Assembly: GCA_030490835.1 (NCBI GenBank)
Contig: CM059974.1
Location: forward strand, 5,959,501 to 6,023,500
Direction of reading: 5' to 3'
Length of the DNA stretch: 64,000 nt
Source: Annona cherimola
Lineage: Eukaryota > Streptophyta > Magnoliopsida > Magnoliales > Annonaceae
The notes beneath the pieces were generated by a model. That model did no database searches. It had not been told where the DNA came from and saw only the letters and a list, made by a program, of their open reading frames with translations. Below, piece after piece: positions 50,105-63,679 of this stretch. Position 1 is the first letter of the stretch. Every line of letters starts with the position of its first letter. A program made the translations under genes and the position numbers.

Positions 50105-50393
50105 GGTATGTTTATTTAACACTGAAACTTTTCAAACAAAAAAATTTTAATTTAAAACTTTTCGCTCTCTATAACTATCATATTTTTAAATTATTTGTCA
50201 TATACTCCCGTAAAACTACTATACTTCTCAATCATTTATACACAATCAATTATACAATTAAGTTACCTGTTTTAACTTTATTTTCTTTACTTCTCATTAT
50301 TACCCATTTTATATCGCATTATTTTTTTCTAATTCAAAAACTTTCATAGCAAAAATTTTTATTCAAAAGCTTTATCACTTCCTAAACACACTC
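50105..50393. mobile_element. Family A MITE with TAA target sites
   Basis: This 289-bp copy starts AGGTATGTTTATTTAACACTG and ends CCTAAACACACTC. TAA stands on both sides (50102-50104, 50394-50396). The body has the family's CTATCATA, CAACT/AGTTACC and TCACTTCC phrases. Confidence 0.65.
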
Positions 50394-52142
50394 TAAATAA
50401 AACTAGAATTCAAGGCGCATAAAGCACCAAGAGAGGTGGCGTTTTTGAAAGGTGTTTCCAAAAACACCCTTTCCAAAACCATCTTTTTTTCTGATATAAT
50501 TTTTACCAACTCCAATAACTCTACTTATTTTTTGTTATTATTCTTATTGTTTGATTGTTATATGTCATGCAAATATCACCTCTTGTGCTCCAAAAGCCAA
50601 TACTACCAACCGGGCGCCATCCAAGTTGGGTAGGGATGCAGTAGCATGGTGGAGCACAGTGTCTCCAACAAAATATGGTGGAGTCTCCGAAAAAATATGG
50701 TAGAACATTAAGTCTTTTAAAAAATATGGCGAGAGATTATACGGCTCCCGTAAGCTTAACTGTAACATCAAGAGAGAAATATAATTTATGTACCCAACCC
50801 AAAAGCCAATTTCTAGCTAAGTTTCATGATAATGCAGGGGGCGTGGTTGTGAGACCCTTGTACATTGAGACATTTTCATGGGCTTTCTTCAGACACCACT
50901 TGCAGATGCGGTGCCAATTGCCACTTTCGGTCTTATAGTCTAAAATAGGTAGCTAGCTAGCTATTCGCTCACCCCATCCCTTGTTCCTAAGATGCCCTAA
51001 TAATCCGCCCGCTTCCCTTCTCCCGGTCCTGCCCCTCGCCGTTCACGTGCATCGGCCGACCCGCCAACTTGCGCTTTGTTTAATGCAGACGTGAAGCATC
51101 TTCTACGAGGAAGGGCATCCCCCGTCATTTTATTTTGACGGGGGCAAATGGCTACTCCCTCTGTGCATTGCGCCTCATACACTGCCACTCTTCTTCCAAC
51201 CCAAGCTAATCATATACGAACTTGTCCCATAACTACTCAACAATCCAAGCTTCCTAATGCCGGGTTAGCAACACAAACGCCTAAGAACGTAGTGGCAGCT
51301 TGTTAGTTGAATAACGATTTTGCATGAATCTACTTTTCATTTTTAACTGTCTACGTGTACTTCTATATATAGTTTTATTCTTCCACCAACCTCCAAGTTG
51401 GTAATTAATTATGTAGTCCGTTCATCGATATTTAGTTGGTGACTTAACTAATTGTATTTTGTGTTAATAATCGAACATGCCGCATGTGTACCAACCATCA
51501 CATAATACGTGTAACACGACAATATTTGTCTACACAGCCCTTCTTGTACTCAAGGTCCGTGATGAGGTTGCTGCCAATTACTGGAGTTTGGCTTGAGTAG
51601 AAGCCAAGCAAGGCATGCAGCTCAGCGGTTGATGCTCTCGACGCGTGCGTAACTGGGGCTGCAATTATTATTCTCTTTTTACTAGTATTCTGTAGTTTCT
51701 GAACGTGGAACATAATTCGCCGCTCCCTAGCTGGAAACAGCCAACCTCCAGCTTCATTTCTCTGGTGGGGGGAACTTCTCTCCGAAATTATACCCATTTC
51801 ACGGTGGTAAGTTTTCCATATGTGGCATGGGAATTGATGGTCGATGTTCAGATGGTTGCCCTGCGCCACTCGTGATGCTCCGCACTTTCTAAAGGTTACC
51901 CGCATGCAGCATGCATGCAAACACTTCCAAATCATTCCAAGCTAACTCTACTCATAACCCATCCCCACATAACTACAATGCCACAGCTCAACCTTTTAAA
52001 ACGGACTGAAGAAGATTGTTTGTATAATTAATCGGATATCAAGAAAGTAGTTACTTTCACCCACACACACGTATTTTCCTTTCGCATAGGTGGCCTTTAA
52101 TCTGCTGGTGTTGTTCAATGCTTGCGCACAAAAGCTGTGAGC

Positions 52143-52175
<33 letters not shown>

Positions 52176-53012
52176 TAATTCACTAAAATAGAAGAAGTTA
52201 GAAGGACCCAAATTAAGTTAACCAAAACTTCACACTTGAATGAACGAGAACGAGAACGAGACAGGCCCCTGAGTCAAGTTACACTCATCAATATGGGTGG
52301 ATCGGCAACAAGTCTGGGTTCATAAGGAAAGACCATAATCCATTTGAATAGGTCTCAAATCAAAGCTAAACGTAATCTGCTAAACATTACGTATGATTTT
52401 TAAACAGGCACGAAATTATGTACGTATTACTAACTTACTAGGGCATCATATCCTGGCAAATGCAATTGGAGGGAAATCAGCGGTGAGATTAATTAATTAC
52501 AACATATCAATGCTCATTTGAGCTGAATCAAGTTGGGCCATATGAGGAGGAAATTGATCAATGTAGCCACAGTTGACATTTGTAAGTCAAACACAACTCA
52601 CGACTTGCATTTGTCGGCTAAACCAGCTCAGCGAGCGCAGTTCTAGCCATTCGACCCAACTCAGCCGTTCTGTAAGGAAAGGTGGATTGTAAGATCATCG
52701 GTGGAATTAATGCATATAAAATCCAAGGTATTAATCCATCCACACCAAGGAAAATAAGTTCAACGGCCTAGATTGACCAAATATAAACCCATTTCGTATT
52801 AAACGGAAGGCTGAGGACGCCAGGGACATGATACACTTGACGCCCACAAAATCCAATGACCACGCGGGGCGATCGTCACGCTCTCATTTTCCAAGGGCTC
52901 CCGTAACGGACGGGAGAAAGAATGCCTTCCGGGTGAAGTGGCACGCCTTCTCCTCGTCGTAGCTTATCTGCACTGCAGTATTGAAATAGCAATTTTCTAA
53001 AATACCCTTTTG
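50394..53012. other. Intergenic region with GC-richer patches
   Basis: 50940-51190, 51500-51930 and 52800-52980 are less AT-rich and carry short frames on both strands without domains. A CACGTG lies near 51043. A poly-T tract occupies 52145-52169, and CGAGAA tandem units lie near 52240. No gene is recognised. Confidence 0.35.
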
Positions 53013-53255
53013 GCGTGTTAGGAAAGGGATAAAAATTTTATATGAAATTTTTTTGAATCATAACAAGGATAACAATAAAGAAGATAGGTTAATTAGGTAG
53101 AAATAATTGAAAATAAGATAATTGTATGAAAAGACGTAAAAATAAGATAATCATGGATATTAAAAAGTTTTAAATTGAAAATCATCAACATTAAAAAACA
53201 AATTTAATTAAAAAATTGTGATTTAAAAATCTTATTTTTGCGAAACATGCTCCTT
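53013..53255. mobile_element. Family A MITE, diverged copy
   Basis: The left end GGCGTGTTAGGAAAGG and right end CGAAACATGCTCC are imperfectly inverted. The body contains GATAGGTTAATTAGGTAGAAATAATTG and AAAAGTTTT phrases like the reference copy. Target sites are unclear. Confidence 0.5.
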
Positions 53256-53596
53256 AGGTGAAGTTTAAAAGGACGAAATTTCCTGTTACTGGTCAACGGC
53301 ATCTTCCTCAGTGGCTGGTTCTCTGGCTCGTCGCTGCTGGACGCTGAAATCCATGCCTGATGCCTCCGGATGTGATTCGTATGGTTAAAGGGACTGGCCT
53401 GCCTTCATCCACTTTGGTTGCACGTGTGACTGGGAGGGGCAAGTGTTAGAGATGGATTCGACCGTGCGATCTGGTGAATCTGCATAGAGTGGGAAGGCTT
53501 AAAAAAATATTTTGGTGGCCGGGTACGATTAAAATGTGGCAATTTTGTCACACACACACACGAATCGAATTTAGCATTTTTCATTTTCCTACGTAT
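53256..53596. other. Intergenic stretch
   Basis: It is mixed composition with a short CA tract at 53550-53563 and a CACGTG near 53420. No gene is seen. Confidence 0.35.
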
Positions 53597-54510
53597 GACA
53601 TTTGTTGTAAGATTGGATAGGGTAGGGTAGGGTAGGGTAGGGTAGGGTAGGGTGTTGAATGATCATTTCGGACCAGTCGTCAAAAAATATATTTTTTTAT
53701 TTTTTTAAAAAATATTTTTATAAACATGTTAATCTAGTTATATTTAATCTATAAACCAAGTTTTATCATTTTTGGATATGTTTATATATTTATTTTGGTT
53801 TTTTAAATACAGGGGTATTTAAATCATTATAAAAATATTTTTTTTAAAAAAAATATATATTTTTTGACCGGTCTGAAATGATCATTCGACACCCTACCCT
53901 ACCTTACCCTTCCCTACTCAGTCTTACAACAAATGTCATACAGTGCATTAATGAGAGCCACCCAACCCTACCCGAGCACTGATCCTTTTAGAATGGTCAA
54001 AAAAAATATTTTTTTATTTTTTTTTTGAAAAATATTTTTATAAACATTTTAATATAGTTATATTTAATCCATAAACCAAATTTTACCATTTTTAGATATT
54101 TATATATATATTTATTTTGGATTTTTAAATACCCCTGTATTTAAAAATCCAAAATAAATATATACACATATCGAAAAATGGTAAAACTTGATTTATAGAT
54201 TAAATATAACTAGATTAACATGTTTATAAAAATATTTTTTTTAAAAAGTAAAAAATATATTTTTTGACCATTCTGAAATGATCATTCGACACCCTACCCT
54301 ACCCTACCCTACCCTACCCTACCCTACCCTTCCCTACCCAGTCTTACAACAAATGTCATACGGTGCATTAATGAGAGCCACCCAACCCTACCCGAGCACT
54401 GATCCTTTCAGACCGGTCAAAAAATATTTTTTTTTATTTTTTTTGAAAAATATTTTTATAGACATATTAATCTAGTTATATTTAATGCTCTCATTAATGC
54501 ACCGTTCTGA
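53597..54510. repeat. Tandemly duplicated foldback element with (TAGGG)n arrays
   Basis: The left arm end is at 53597-53670: GACATTTGTTGTAAG, then seven TAGGG units at about 53618-53653, then TTGAATGATCATTTC. Its complement lies at about 53870-53942. Between them two AT-rich arms form a long inverted repeat. A second copy follows with period 420 bases, including GTCTTACAACAAATGTCATA at 53921 and again at 54341, and eight CCCTA units at about 54286-54326. Spacer ACGGTGCATTAATGAGAGC at about 54360 recurs inverted at about 54488-54506. The arms (AAGTTTTACCATTTTTGGATAT) match the family at 63.7 kb and resemble family B. Confidence 0.7.
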
Positions 54511-54732
54511 TGTTTTGTTCCAATTCGGACATGCTCCGGATCTGCAGCGGGTCCATATCCTATGTCCAAAATATCAAGAGTTAATGGAAATATATGCATG
54601 CTGGGTGTATAAATTTTTTATCAGCAATTTTGTAACGCCATGCTGTGTGCAATATGAGGGCTCAAACGGCTCTAGAACCTATGAGGTTGGTGATATTCAT
54701 TAAACTGATAAATATATATTGATGATTACGCT

Positions 54733-54989
54733 AACTACAAGAAAATGGGCGATTAACTAGCTAAAGATTTTCGTTGTATTTCACCATGATGTGGCTTAAG
54801 TTTGTCATGAAATTTAGAAACAAGCCTTTTTATATCTTCAATAAAAAGTATACATTCGATAGCAATATTTTTTTGACATAGCCCCCCAAAAAATTACTTT
54901 TTATAACAAGTACCATGTGATTATCATTGATGCTTAGTATCTTCCGTAATGCTGAAATTAAGTTGCAAAATGTTGTTCATCTTGTAGTT
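54733..54989. mobile_element. Possible CACTA-derived MITE
   Basis: The ends AACTACAAGA (54733-54742) and TCTTGTAGTT (54980-54989) are exact inverted repeats matching the CACTACAAGA terminus of plant CACTA elements except for the first base (C to A). The left end continues AAATGGGCGATTA as CACTA elements often do. Flanking triplets do not match, so it is old or misjudged. Confidence 0.45.
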
Positions 54990-57394
54990 TGTCCTATAGA
55001 AAATGGCTCATTAATTTAATTTGATCAGGTTTGCCACCGGTTATGAACATCGGTTGGTCACCACACGTGGGTAGCACCAATCTAGGGTGTGGTATCTCAT
55101 GATGGGCTTCTCATACATATGCACTAGGATATTCTTTCCTAGTCAAATACTTTAACAAGAGGTTACAAACTTCTCTCCTAATTAATGAAGCCTTATAAAA
55201 GGATCGTTCTTCCCTTTTCGAGGGCCTTTTTTTACCCTCTGCTTTCTTTGAGTGCTAGCTGTTTGCAAGCTCTAAGGGAATCAAAGTTATTTGTTGCTCG
55301 GGTTATCTTATGGTTAACACATATGATGACCCAAAATGTACACAAGCCATTTTCTTAATTATTGTTCTATTTATGGGGCGCACTTCAGAGTTTAGACAGC
55401 TCATACTCTCAAAATCTAGGTCAGAGAATGCAAAGTCGACTAGTTATTGGAGTTTGGTCGAGTAATGCACATCTCTGGTCGATAAATATCTCTCTCTGTA
55501 TGTATATAAAAAAAATTAACCTAAGATTTCCAACATGAATGCTTAGTTACTAAATCTAGATTTATGCGTAACGATAAAATTTCTTATATATAATCACCTT
55601 TTTCTGGCACAGTTTAATTTCTTTGAATTTAAAGATATAGTTGAGTTTTACAATGATCAAGAAAACCGAACTAGGCAGGCCGACCGATCAAATCATGAAT
55701 CAGACACACCTCAATTCAACTATTCAACTGTTAAACTATGGTTGAGCTATAGTTTAATTGGAAAAATTAGGGAGTGGGAGGTCAAATGGTTCCCAGTATG
55801 GATCTTAAAATAATAATATTAATTGCTGTTAAAGTTTTATCATTATTTATGGTCAAACTTTAATAGTTGTATTAAATACCATTTTTGGCTGCATTTGGAT
55901 ATTATCAAAAGAATTATAGTAAACCAAATATTATCACTCCAAAATAACCAAATATTTATTGGTAAAAAATCAATTACAGGTAAAATACATATTACGAAGC
56001 TAAATGTGTGTTATAAATAACTCAGAAATGAGCTAGACTCAATAAAATTTGTTATGGTGTGCTATAGATATATGTATAAAACAAGATCAAAAGCTTAATT
56101 CAAAGCCAATAAATTTTTCCAAGAAGAATGGTTGATCGATTAGGGTTTTAATTGTAAAGATGTCTAGAAATTAAATAAAGACAGTGCGCGACGATCTTGA
56201 TCTAGATGGATGAATAAATATCCTACAGGTGTTGGAACTTGAGTCTGCGTTATCCATAGCCTCCCTCCAAGAGAGGGGAAGTATATCTTGTTGCAGACTT
56301 GCAGCTTGAAAAACAAGTCACACATGATTATCTTATTGCACATGATTATCTTATTGTGTATCATAATCAACTGTGGCTTATATATATATTTTTTAAATAA
56401 AGAAACACAACCCATTACCGTCTCATCATAAATTATATATTGCGAGCATCTAGATATGTAATACTTGGACCACAAAATAAAAAATAGGAAACCATGTGAG
56501 GAGCACCGGCTGGCCCAAAATTGCACATATATAATTATGCTTAATTGCTGTTCCACTTCCTCGGAAGTCTCCTTTACCTGCAGCACAAGGCCCACAGTGT
56601 CCGCTGGTCATCCATTGATCAAGGCACAGGAGCAAACGATGGCTGTAGACGGACCAACAAGAAGCTTTTTCGCCAAGTTAATTAATCTCATTGCATCGAA
56701 CTTTGGGATTTTTTTAAGCACTAAACAACCGACCGCACTCAGGTTCCCATGTGATTGATGGCGATAGGCTTCCAGGCATGCATGTGATCGAACACTCTTA
56801 GTTCCTTCACTTCCCTCAGCTCTTCGATCGAGTGCTGGCAATGGATGTAGACCTAGCTAGCTAGCTCTTTGGAACAACTCGTTGACAAGAGGCATCGTTT
56901 GGATTGTTCGTATTTGCTTTCCTCATTAGTTTATGGAATTGAATCGCATAACTTACAGTTTCTTAATTCGCTCGGGACATCCAAAACTTCTCTCCATTAG
57001 TTGTACAATTTCCATTTTATCACTCAAAGCGGATAATTAAATACATAGATATAGATGTTTTGATTTTTTTATTTTGTTAGTTTATGTGTACTTATATGCA
57101 ATTTTTGATATATATAAATCAACACGTATTTTTTCAGTTTTTGCGTATTTTTTTTATAATTTCAAAAATAAATTGGTTTCACACCTATTTAGCATTAAAT
57201 GGGGGCTGTGAAAAGTTGGCTTTTGAAATAAAAAAAATTACAAAAATTTTAAAAAAGAGAAATGTTAATATATGAATTAAATAAATAACTATAGGCTCGT
57301 ATAAAAATAAAAAGAAGAAAAAAATTAAAAAGGCTCAAAACATATATATATGTATTGAGACTCAATATATATACATATATTTCGGACCTGCCTG
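54990..57394. other. Intergenic region
   Basis: It is AT-rich with minus-strand frames at 56164-56595 and 56450-56635 lacking domains. A CTAG run lies at 56851-56868. No gene, RNA gene or paired repeat ends were found. Confidence 0.35.
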
Positions 57395-57745
57395 AATGCA
57401 TTCAGCCTCGGTGACCCAGATGCATTTTACTTATTTTTTTAATATTTTTTTTGGAATTTTTTTTACAACTATTAATCTAGGTGTATTTAATATATGTATC
57501 AATTTTTACCATTTTTGAAAATTTTTAAATATTTATTTTTTATTTTTAAAAATCAGTGGCATTTTCGTAATTCATTAATTATGAAAATGCCACTGATTTT
57601 AAAAAATAAAAAATAAATGTCCAAAAGCCTCCAAAAAGGGTAAAAGTTGATACACATGTTAAATACATTTAGATTAATAATTGTATAAATTTTTTTGAAA
57701 AAATATAAAAAAAAATGAATTTTTGCACTCGAGTATGCTATATCA
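57395..57745. mobile_element. Foldback MITE (family B), copy 4
   Basis: The left end TGAATGCATTCAGCCTCGGTG resembles the left end of copy 1. The right end TTGCACTCGAGTATGC is an imperfect inverted counterpart. The core AATCAGTGGCATTTTCGTAA against TTATGAAAATGCCACTGATT is a near-perfect palindrome around 57575. It is the best-preserved core of the family. Confidence 0.75.
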
Positions 57746-59285
57746 CAACTTACATATTTTGAAGGATTGCTCTTTAAAATTTTAAGCAAAGAAAATTTCT
57801 ATGGCAGCTTTTTTCTATCTATAAATTTTATGCCCATATTGATGGTGTTTAGGAAGAATCACAACCAATATTTGCTTCTATCATTGGTATGCTCATCCAT
57901 AACAGGTTATTAACAAACGATACAAGCATATAACCAATATTGTTGCCAAAGTACAACCTGTTTATCCATTCTAGTATCACTATAAATATAATTTTCTTTC
58001 TTGAGTATTATTTGCAAACATGGTTGCCAATGCTTTATTACTTGTGGAAATTAACATTTGATGAGATTAAGCTAAATCCTTGTTAGCAACCTTATCTGTT
58101 ATAGTGAATAGCAAATTGCTTGCATTCAATGACAGACTCATCCCATGTGCTTGTCATTATCAATCAGCTAAACACCATTCAAATATTACCATATTACTCC
58201 AATTTGATTATCTTGAACACTCATTTGGTAATATTATTGGCCCCAATTTGGTTTGGACTTGTAGGGTTGCAAATGGGCCTAGCTTGAAGCTATATATATT
58301 TTTATCATTTTAAAGATCTAAAGAATAGAAGTTGTCGATCATTTGGTTAGTATAATTTTAGCTAGGTATTAGTGTGCAATCTATGGTGGACCCTAGCTAT
58401 ATATTCAGTGATCTGCAAATGCTAGTACGTGGGCGTTTATCATTCTCCATGAATTAAAAGATACATGTATGTTTATGTGTACCTTAAGAAATTTGAAGAC
58501 TACTTAGCAGTTAGCCCTGGGTCACACCTCCTAAGTTTTGGAACATTCCATCCCATGGACATACATTAGAAATTCGAGATACGGATTTCAGGGTTATAAA
58601 ACATCATCATTCTAGTTGAAAACCTAGGCTTTAAAATTTTTAAAGATTCAAACATGTCTTTGTTCCAGTTAACATAATTCAGATTGCAAAACAGATATAA
58701 GGCTAACGAATAAATATAATTTCCTTGTACGAGATGCTATGTTTGGAAAAAACATAGCTTCTTTTACATGTTACCCAAAAAAATATTTGTTTGTCATGTC
58801 AAACCATAAAGAAGTTTATCTAAAAGCATTGCTCTAAACCTAAAGTACTTTTCTATCTACATTGTATATGATATGTTTTAAGGAGGATGAGTATTATAGT
58901 TAGAAAGCTTTATATTTTAGAAAGAATGTGTAAAATATAGTCTTTGGGGTGCTACAAAATCATTAGTGCCAATTGTGGCTTCTAAAATAATAAGAATGAG
59001 TCATATGGGGCAAAACAATATAGACTAAGTTAAGATGAATGGATATTATAATTGTCTCCTTCGATTTTATGTGTATAAACATTACATGTCGGAAAAGGCA
59101 TGGAAGATTGCTCAATGATGTATACCTCTCAAATCCCTTTTTTTTTTAAATAATCAATTTTCTTTGAAACTATTAGACAATAAATTAAAATGACATCTAC
59201 CTTGATCTAATTAAAATGAGAGTTTACCATCTTGAATTGAAACTTGTTCTCTATTAAGTACATTGCCAAATTGCTAGTACACTAG
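57746..59285. other. AT-rich intergenic region
   Basis: No supported frames. 57780-58060 carries GGCAGC/TTGCCAA-type motifs reminiscent of decayed transposon DNA, but no ends were found. Confidence 0.3.
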
Positions 59286-59580
59286 GGTATTGTTCGACAT
59301 TTGGTAAAAGGGAAAAAAGAAAAAAATTTCACTTCATCTTGCACATCTTTTAATATAAGTTAACATTTTAAGTATATCTATCTATCTTACTTTTTTATTA
59401 TTACCTTTGTATTTTAATTATTATTTTACATCTTTTTATAAAAGTATCCAGTTCATTTTATCTTTATTCTTTTTAATCTTAATCATTACCTTATTATGTT
59501 ACATCGCATTCTCAAAATTAAAAAAAAATTTCCTTAAATTTTTCTCACTTTGTTTTTAACCTTTTAACAAACAAACCCTA
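59286..59580. mobile_element. Diverged family A-like MITE
   Basis: It has a T/C-rich body with ACATCTTTTTATAAAAGTA, TTACATCGCATTCTC and a terminal CTCACTTTGTTTTTAACC block paralleling the family's order. The ends (ATTTGGTAAAAGGG and CAAACAAACCC) are only weakly inverted. Confidence 0.4.
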
Positions 59581-62500
59581 TGCTAACTAATTTTCTAATA
59601 AATTTTTATAAAAGGTCAAACCAAGACAATTGATGTTTATGGATCTATGCATGAGCTTTGGATTGTTGTTCAAGATAAACTTCATTGATGGAAATCAACG
59701 AATATTTATAAGGGTGAATTTCCCTTGCTGATAGTTTGAATTTGAATTAGAACATTCAATCCAATCAAGCCAGGCTTGCAACTACAAGACAAGTTACACT
59801 GGTTTATAGGCTTACATAGTGCCAATAAAATGAGTTTAATTCCTTTTGGATGATTTATAAATACACCTACTTAATTTGACTATAATTACGAATATACTCA
59901 TGCTATTATAACACTGTTACTACATTGTTATGACACGAGTATATTTGTAAAAGTTTGAAACTTATGTGGGTATTCTTGTAATTTCAAAAATTAAGTACGT
60001 ATATCTAGTTTTTGCAAATATATCTATGTAGTTTTTAAACCTTTGCAAATATATCTACACTATAACAGTGTAGTAAGTGCGTGGTTATTATTTACAATTA
60101 TGATCAAACTATGCAGAGACAGTTTGTAATTTCTGAAACTATATAAATATATTTGCAATATGGTCAAATTATGTAGGTATATTTGTAAATTAACCATTCC
60201 TTTTTTAAAACAGCCAATGATTGGAACTACTAATGAAGGGTATATTCCATCCACCTAACTTGGCAGCAAAGCTGATGGTATGCCAAATTTAATAAAACTT
60301 CGCCTTAGAATATTTGGGCATTTCTCCCTCTTTACAGACTCATGAACGTACTAAGAAATTCGAAATTCTGGCCTGGTGTACTCACAGCAGTTATCAGTGG
60401 AAACTTTCCCACTTGTTTATTCTGTTTCCTGCACTTAAAAAACCCAATACCGTCCCATCCGTATATAGATATCAGCAGAGCTAGCGTACACGTTCTTGAG
60501 TATGAGAGCCATCGAATTAAGAAAACATTGAAAAGTTTTATTTCGAGTTCATCACCATTGACAAGGTTGGCTGGTTTAATTTGCAGGCTATCTGTGCGTT
60601 TCACTCAGAGTAACAAGGATGAGAAACCCGGCCACTTCGTGTATCAAAATACAACCAATCAAGCTTTTATGATAGTGGGTCACACAACATAAAAAGCGTA
60701 CTTGGATTTTCTTTCTTTCTTTCTACCTAGCAAAGGGAAACCACCCAACGTATAAAACTAATCGCTATCATTTTACAAATTAACAACTCGATAGTCGTAC
60801 TAGAAAAAGATGCAACGTTGTATCAAACCGTGTTGTTATAATTACTAGATATCTCAATCAGATGACATAACAAGCATGTTTGTCGCCCTAATGTTCCTGG
60901 TCTACTAGCTAGCAATATTTAGCTTTTTTATAAGCTTATTTTTTTAATGGGTTTTTATGAGCTTATTAAACCTATGATCATAAGGTGAAACCACGGTTTG
61001 TCAAATCGATGAAATCGCTACAGATGACGGCCATTATAAAACGATAATTAAAGAAGGAAGTGCTCTATTTATAGAAAATTTTAAGTTTTATAGTCGATTT
61101 TTCAGAAACAGTATCGATTTTATCGACACTAGTATAATAAAATCAATTTTATCTCAATAAAAATCCAAAGTTCGCATTCCACAGAAAACAAGTGTTAAAT
61201 AAGGAACTATTTTGGGCATCTATCCTTTATTAGTTTACAAAATCAAAAAATTTCTTTTGATCAAGAAAATTGAATAAAAAATAAATCTAGAATATTTGTG
61301 TGTATTAAAGTATTCTTTAGAAAATGCATAATTTATTCCAAATCTCCATAAGATTATATATTATAAGAAATAAAATAATTGAGTTAGGTATTGTTATTTT
61401 TTGGTGAAATAATCCTAAATCTAGTCTGGATATATCTAGTACAATACATGATTTTCTATTTTTTAGCTTTATTCTTCGATTTATTTTAATTTTTTTGTAT
61501 TTTCCGATAAAATTTTCAGATATAATTAATAATATTTTCTATAAATATAATTTTATCCCAACCCACAAAAATAAATCTTATCCATAAGGCGAACTAGGTA
61601 AAACATGAAAACAAAATTATACGTGAAATCATGGCTTGTGTGAGGTTGCAACAACGTTCATGCCTTGTGTCGGCGTATGTTTTCCACACAAGCAGATACA
61701 GAAGTCAAATAAGGCAAGTTGAGCCGTTAGTCTACGGCAACGCGATAACGATAGAGCATCCTTTATGCATTACCATGAACAATGTCTTTGTCAGAGTGCC
61801 GTAGTAAGGCACCTATTTATCACAGGTGTGAGAATTGCGATTGATCCGTTTCAATGAAGTACGCGACCTGGTCTATTGGAATTGCAGCTGCATAATATTT
61901 TATCTTTATCTATTTCGCCGGGCATATTTGATAAATTTGATATGGACAAATATACTTACATAGTTTCAACATAATTGCAAGAGCACTTCTTTAGTTTCAG
62001 AAGTTGTAAATAACCTTCACATAATTTGCGATTGCAAACCAAGTAAAGGTAAATACAAATTTGGAAACTAAGTTGGTATATTTGCAATACGACAAAAATA
62101 AAGGCTATATTTGCAAATTTTTTTTTTATAATTTTTTGGATTTCATATATATTTTTGAAATTTTAAAATTAACATTAGAGTTATTTAAGTAATTTTTAGG
62201 AGTATAACTTAGGTAGAGTATTTAATGAACTAACCCTAATTTGGGTAGGGTAAGATGAGAAAAATTACCCTTTTCATATTATCCTAATTTTTGTTAAAAA
62301 CAACAATTACAAAAATCCATATTACTAAAATAATAAATTAAGTATCTAAAATTGCTAAATATAATCTTAGATGCCAATGTGGGTACCAATCTAGGCTTGG
62401 TTATGGATACTTATGATAAAATTGTTGTTTTTAAAATTTAGAAATATATACGCATTTAAAAATTATAAAAAAGATAATTTACAAATGTAACTTATAGTTT

Positions 62501-63679
62501 GATTGCATTGTAAATATACCTACTTAAATTTTAAAGTTGCACATTGTAATTTACATATATTTGCAAATATATTCATGTTGAAATGACGTCATGACAACGT
62601 TGTGGCTACATTGACATATTTACAAATATGTGCTAACTAGGTAAGAGTTTGTTGCAATTTCTAAAATTGCACATGTACACATGCAAATATTTATGGTCAA
62701 AATTGTAATATATTTGTACATTACACTTGCCAAATCTGGTAAAATATAGAAGATGCACAATAGATGTACGTGTTGGATAAAAATATAGAAAACTGAAGAA
62801 TGGAATGTGAGTAATAACAATAAAGAAGAAATTATTGGGGAAAATAAAACCATAAAAAATAATAATAACTTTCACAAATCTTAAAATTTTTATTGTAAAT
62901 TTAAGGGTTAATTACAAATATCACAATAAATTATACTGTTAATTACAAATATGACTATACATTTGTACAAATAGCATAATATAACCACATTTTTTGCCAT
63001 TTTCTTAAGTACTATGATCATTTCAATTTTTGCCCATATATTTTCATAAAAATGTTCTTTGCTACAAATCTAAATCCACACGCTATTATACACTGTGTTT
63101 ACTTTGCTTCGATAACTATATACAAGAATGATTTTATTTTGTGCGTATATACACACACACATTGGTTTTAGCAAAAGATTTTCTAGTAAAAGTATATGGA
63201 TAAAATTAAGAACGTTGTCATATTTGAAAACGGCAAAAAAAATAATTACGTTAGTTATTTTTAGAAATGTGTTAGTTAACCATAACTAGTATTTTACAAA
63301 AACGTATTGAACTGCGCGGCCAAACGGATCGGACCATGAACCGCAAATCATCTGGTCTGTTTGCTTACATCGATTGGACTGTTGGTTGGACCGTGGGAGC
63401 TGTTCCAGCCGCTGTCAAACAAAGATGATGATCTGGAGAGCGCAGTTATTTTGCTCATCCATGCAGTTTGCAGTTCCAATCTTTTTATAGGTCAGACGGT
63501 TATTATTTAACCTTTTTTATTTGAAAAGTCACACTAAATATTGAATTTTAGCCTATAAAATATGAAATAATTCTCTTTAATATGTATTTTATTGCATAAA
63601 TTTCATTTTATGCTTAAAAAATGATATTACATAATTGCAGTTTGATCATTGGTCTAAAATCCGGTGATAGTGATTTCAG
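59581..63679. other. Gene-free AT-rich region with a recurrent motif family
   Basis: Phrases like TTGCAAATATATCTA, AATATACCTACTTAA and ATTTGTAAAAGTTTGAAAC recur near 59870-60190, 61925-62115, 62480-62680 and 62890-63000, in both orientations. They may be dispersed pieces of one decayed repeat. A 116-codon plus frame at 60342-60692 has no domain. (AC)n lies near 63150-63162. No gene is recognised. Confidence 0.35.

Noticed and set aside
53618..54330. TAGGG/CCCTA runs as interstitial telomere repeats
   Set aside because: The unit is five bases, not the plant TTTAGGG heptamer, and it sits at the arm ends of an inverted repeat.
54278..54475. Open frame with Pro-Tyr-Leu-Thr repeats
   Set aside because: It is only the translation of the CCCTA array; nothing upstream or downstream supports a gene.
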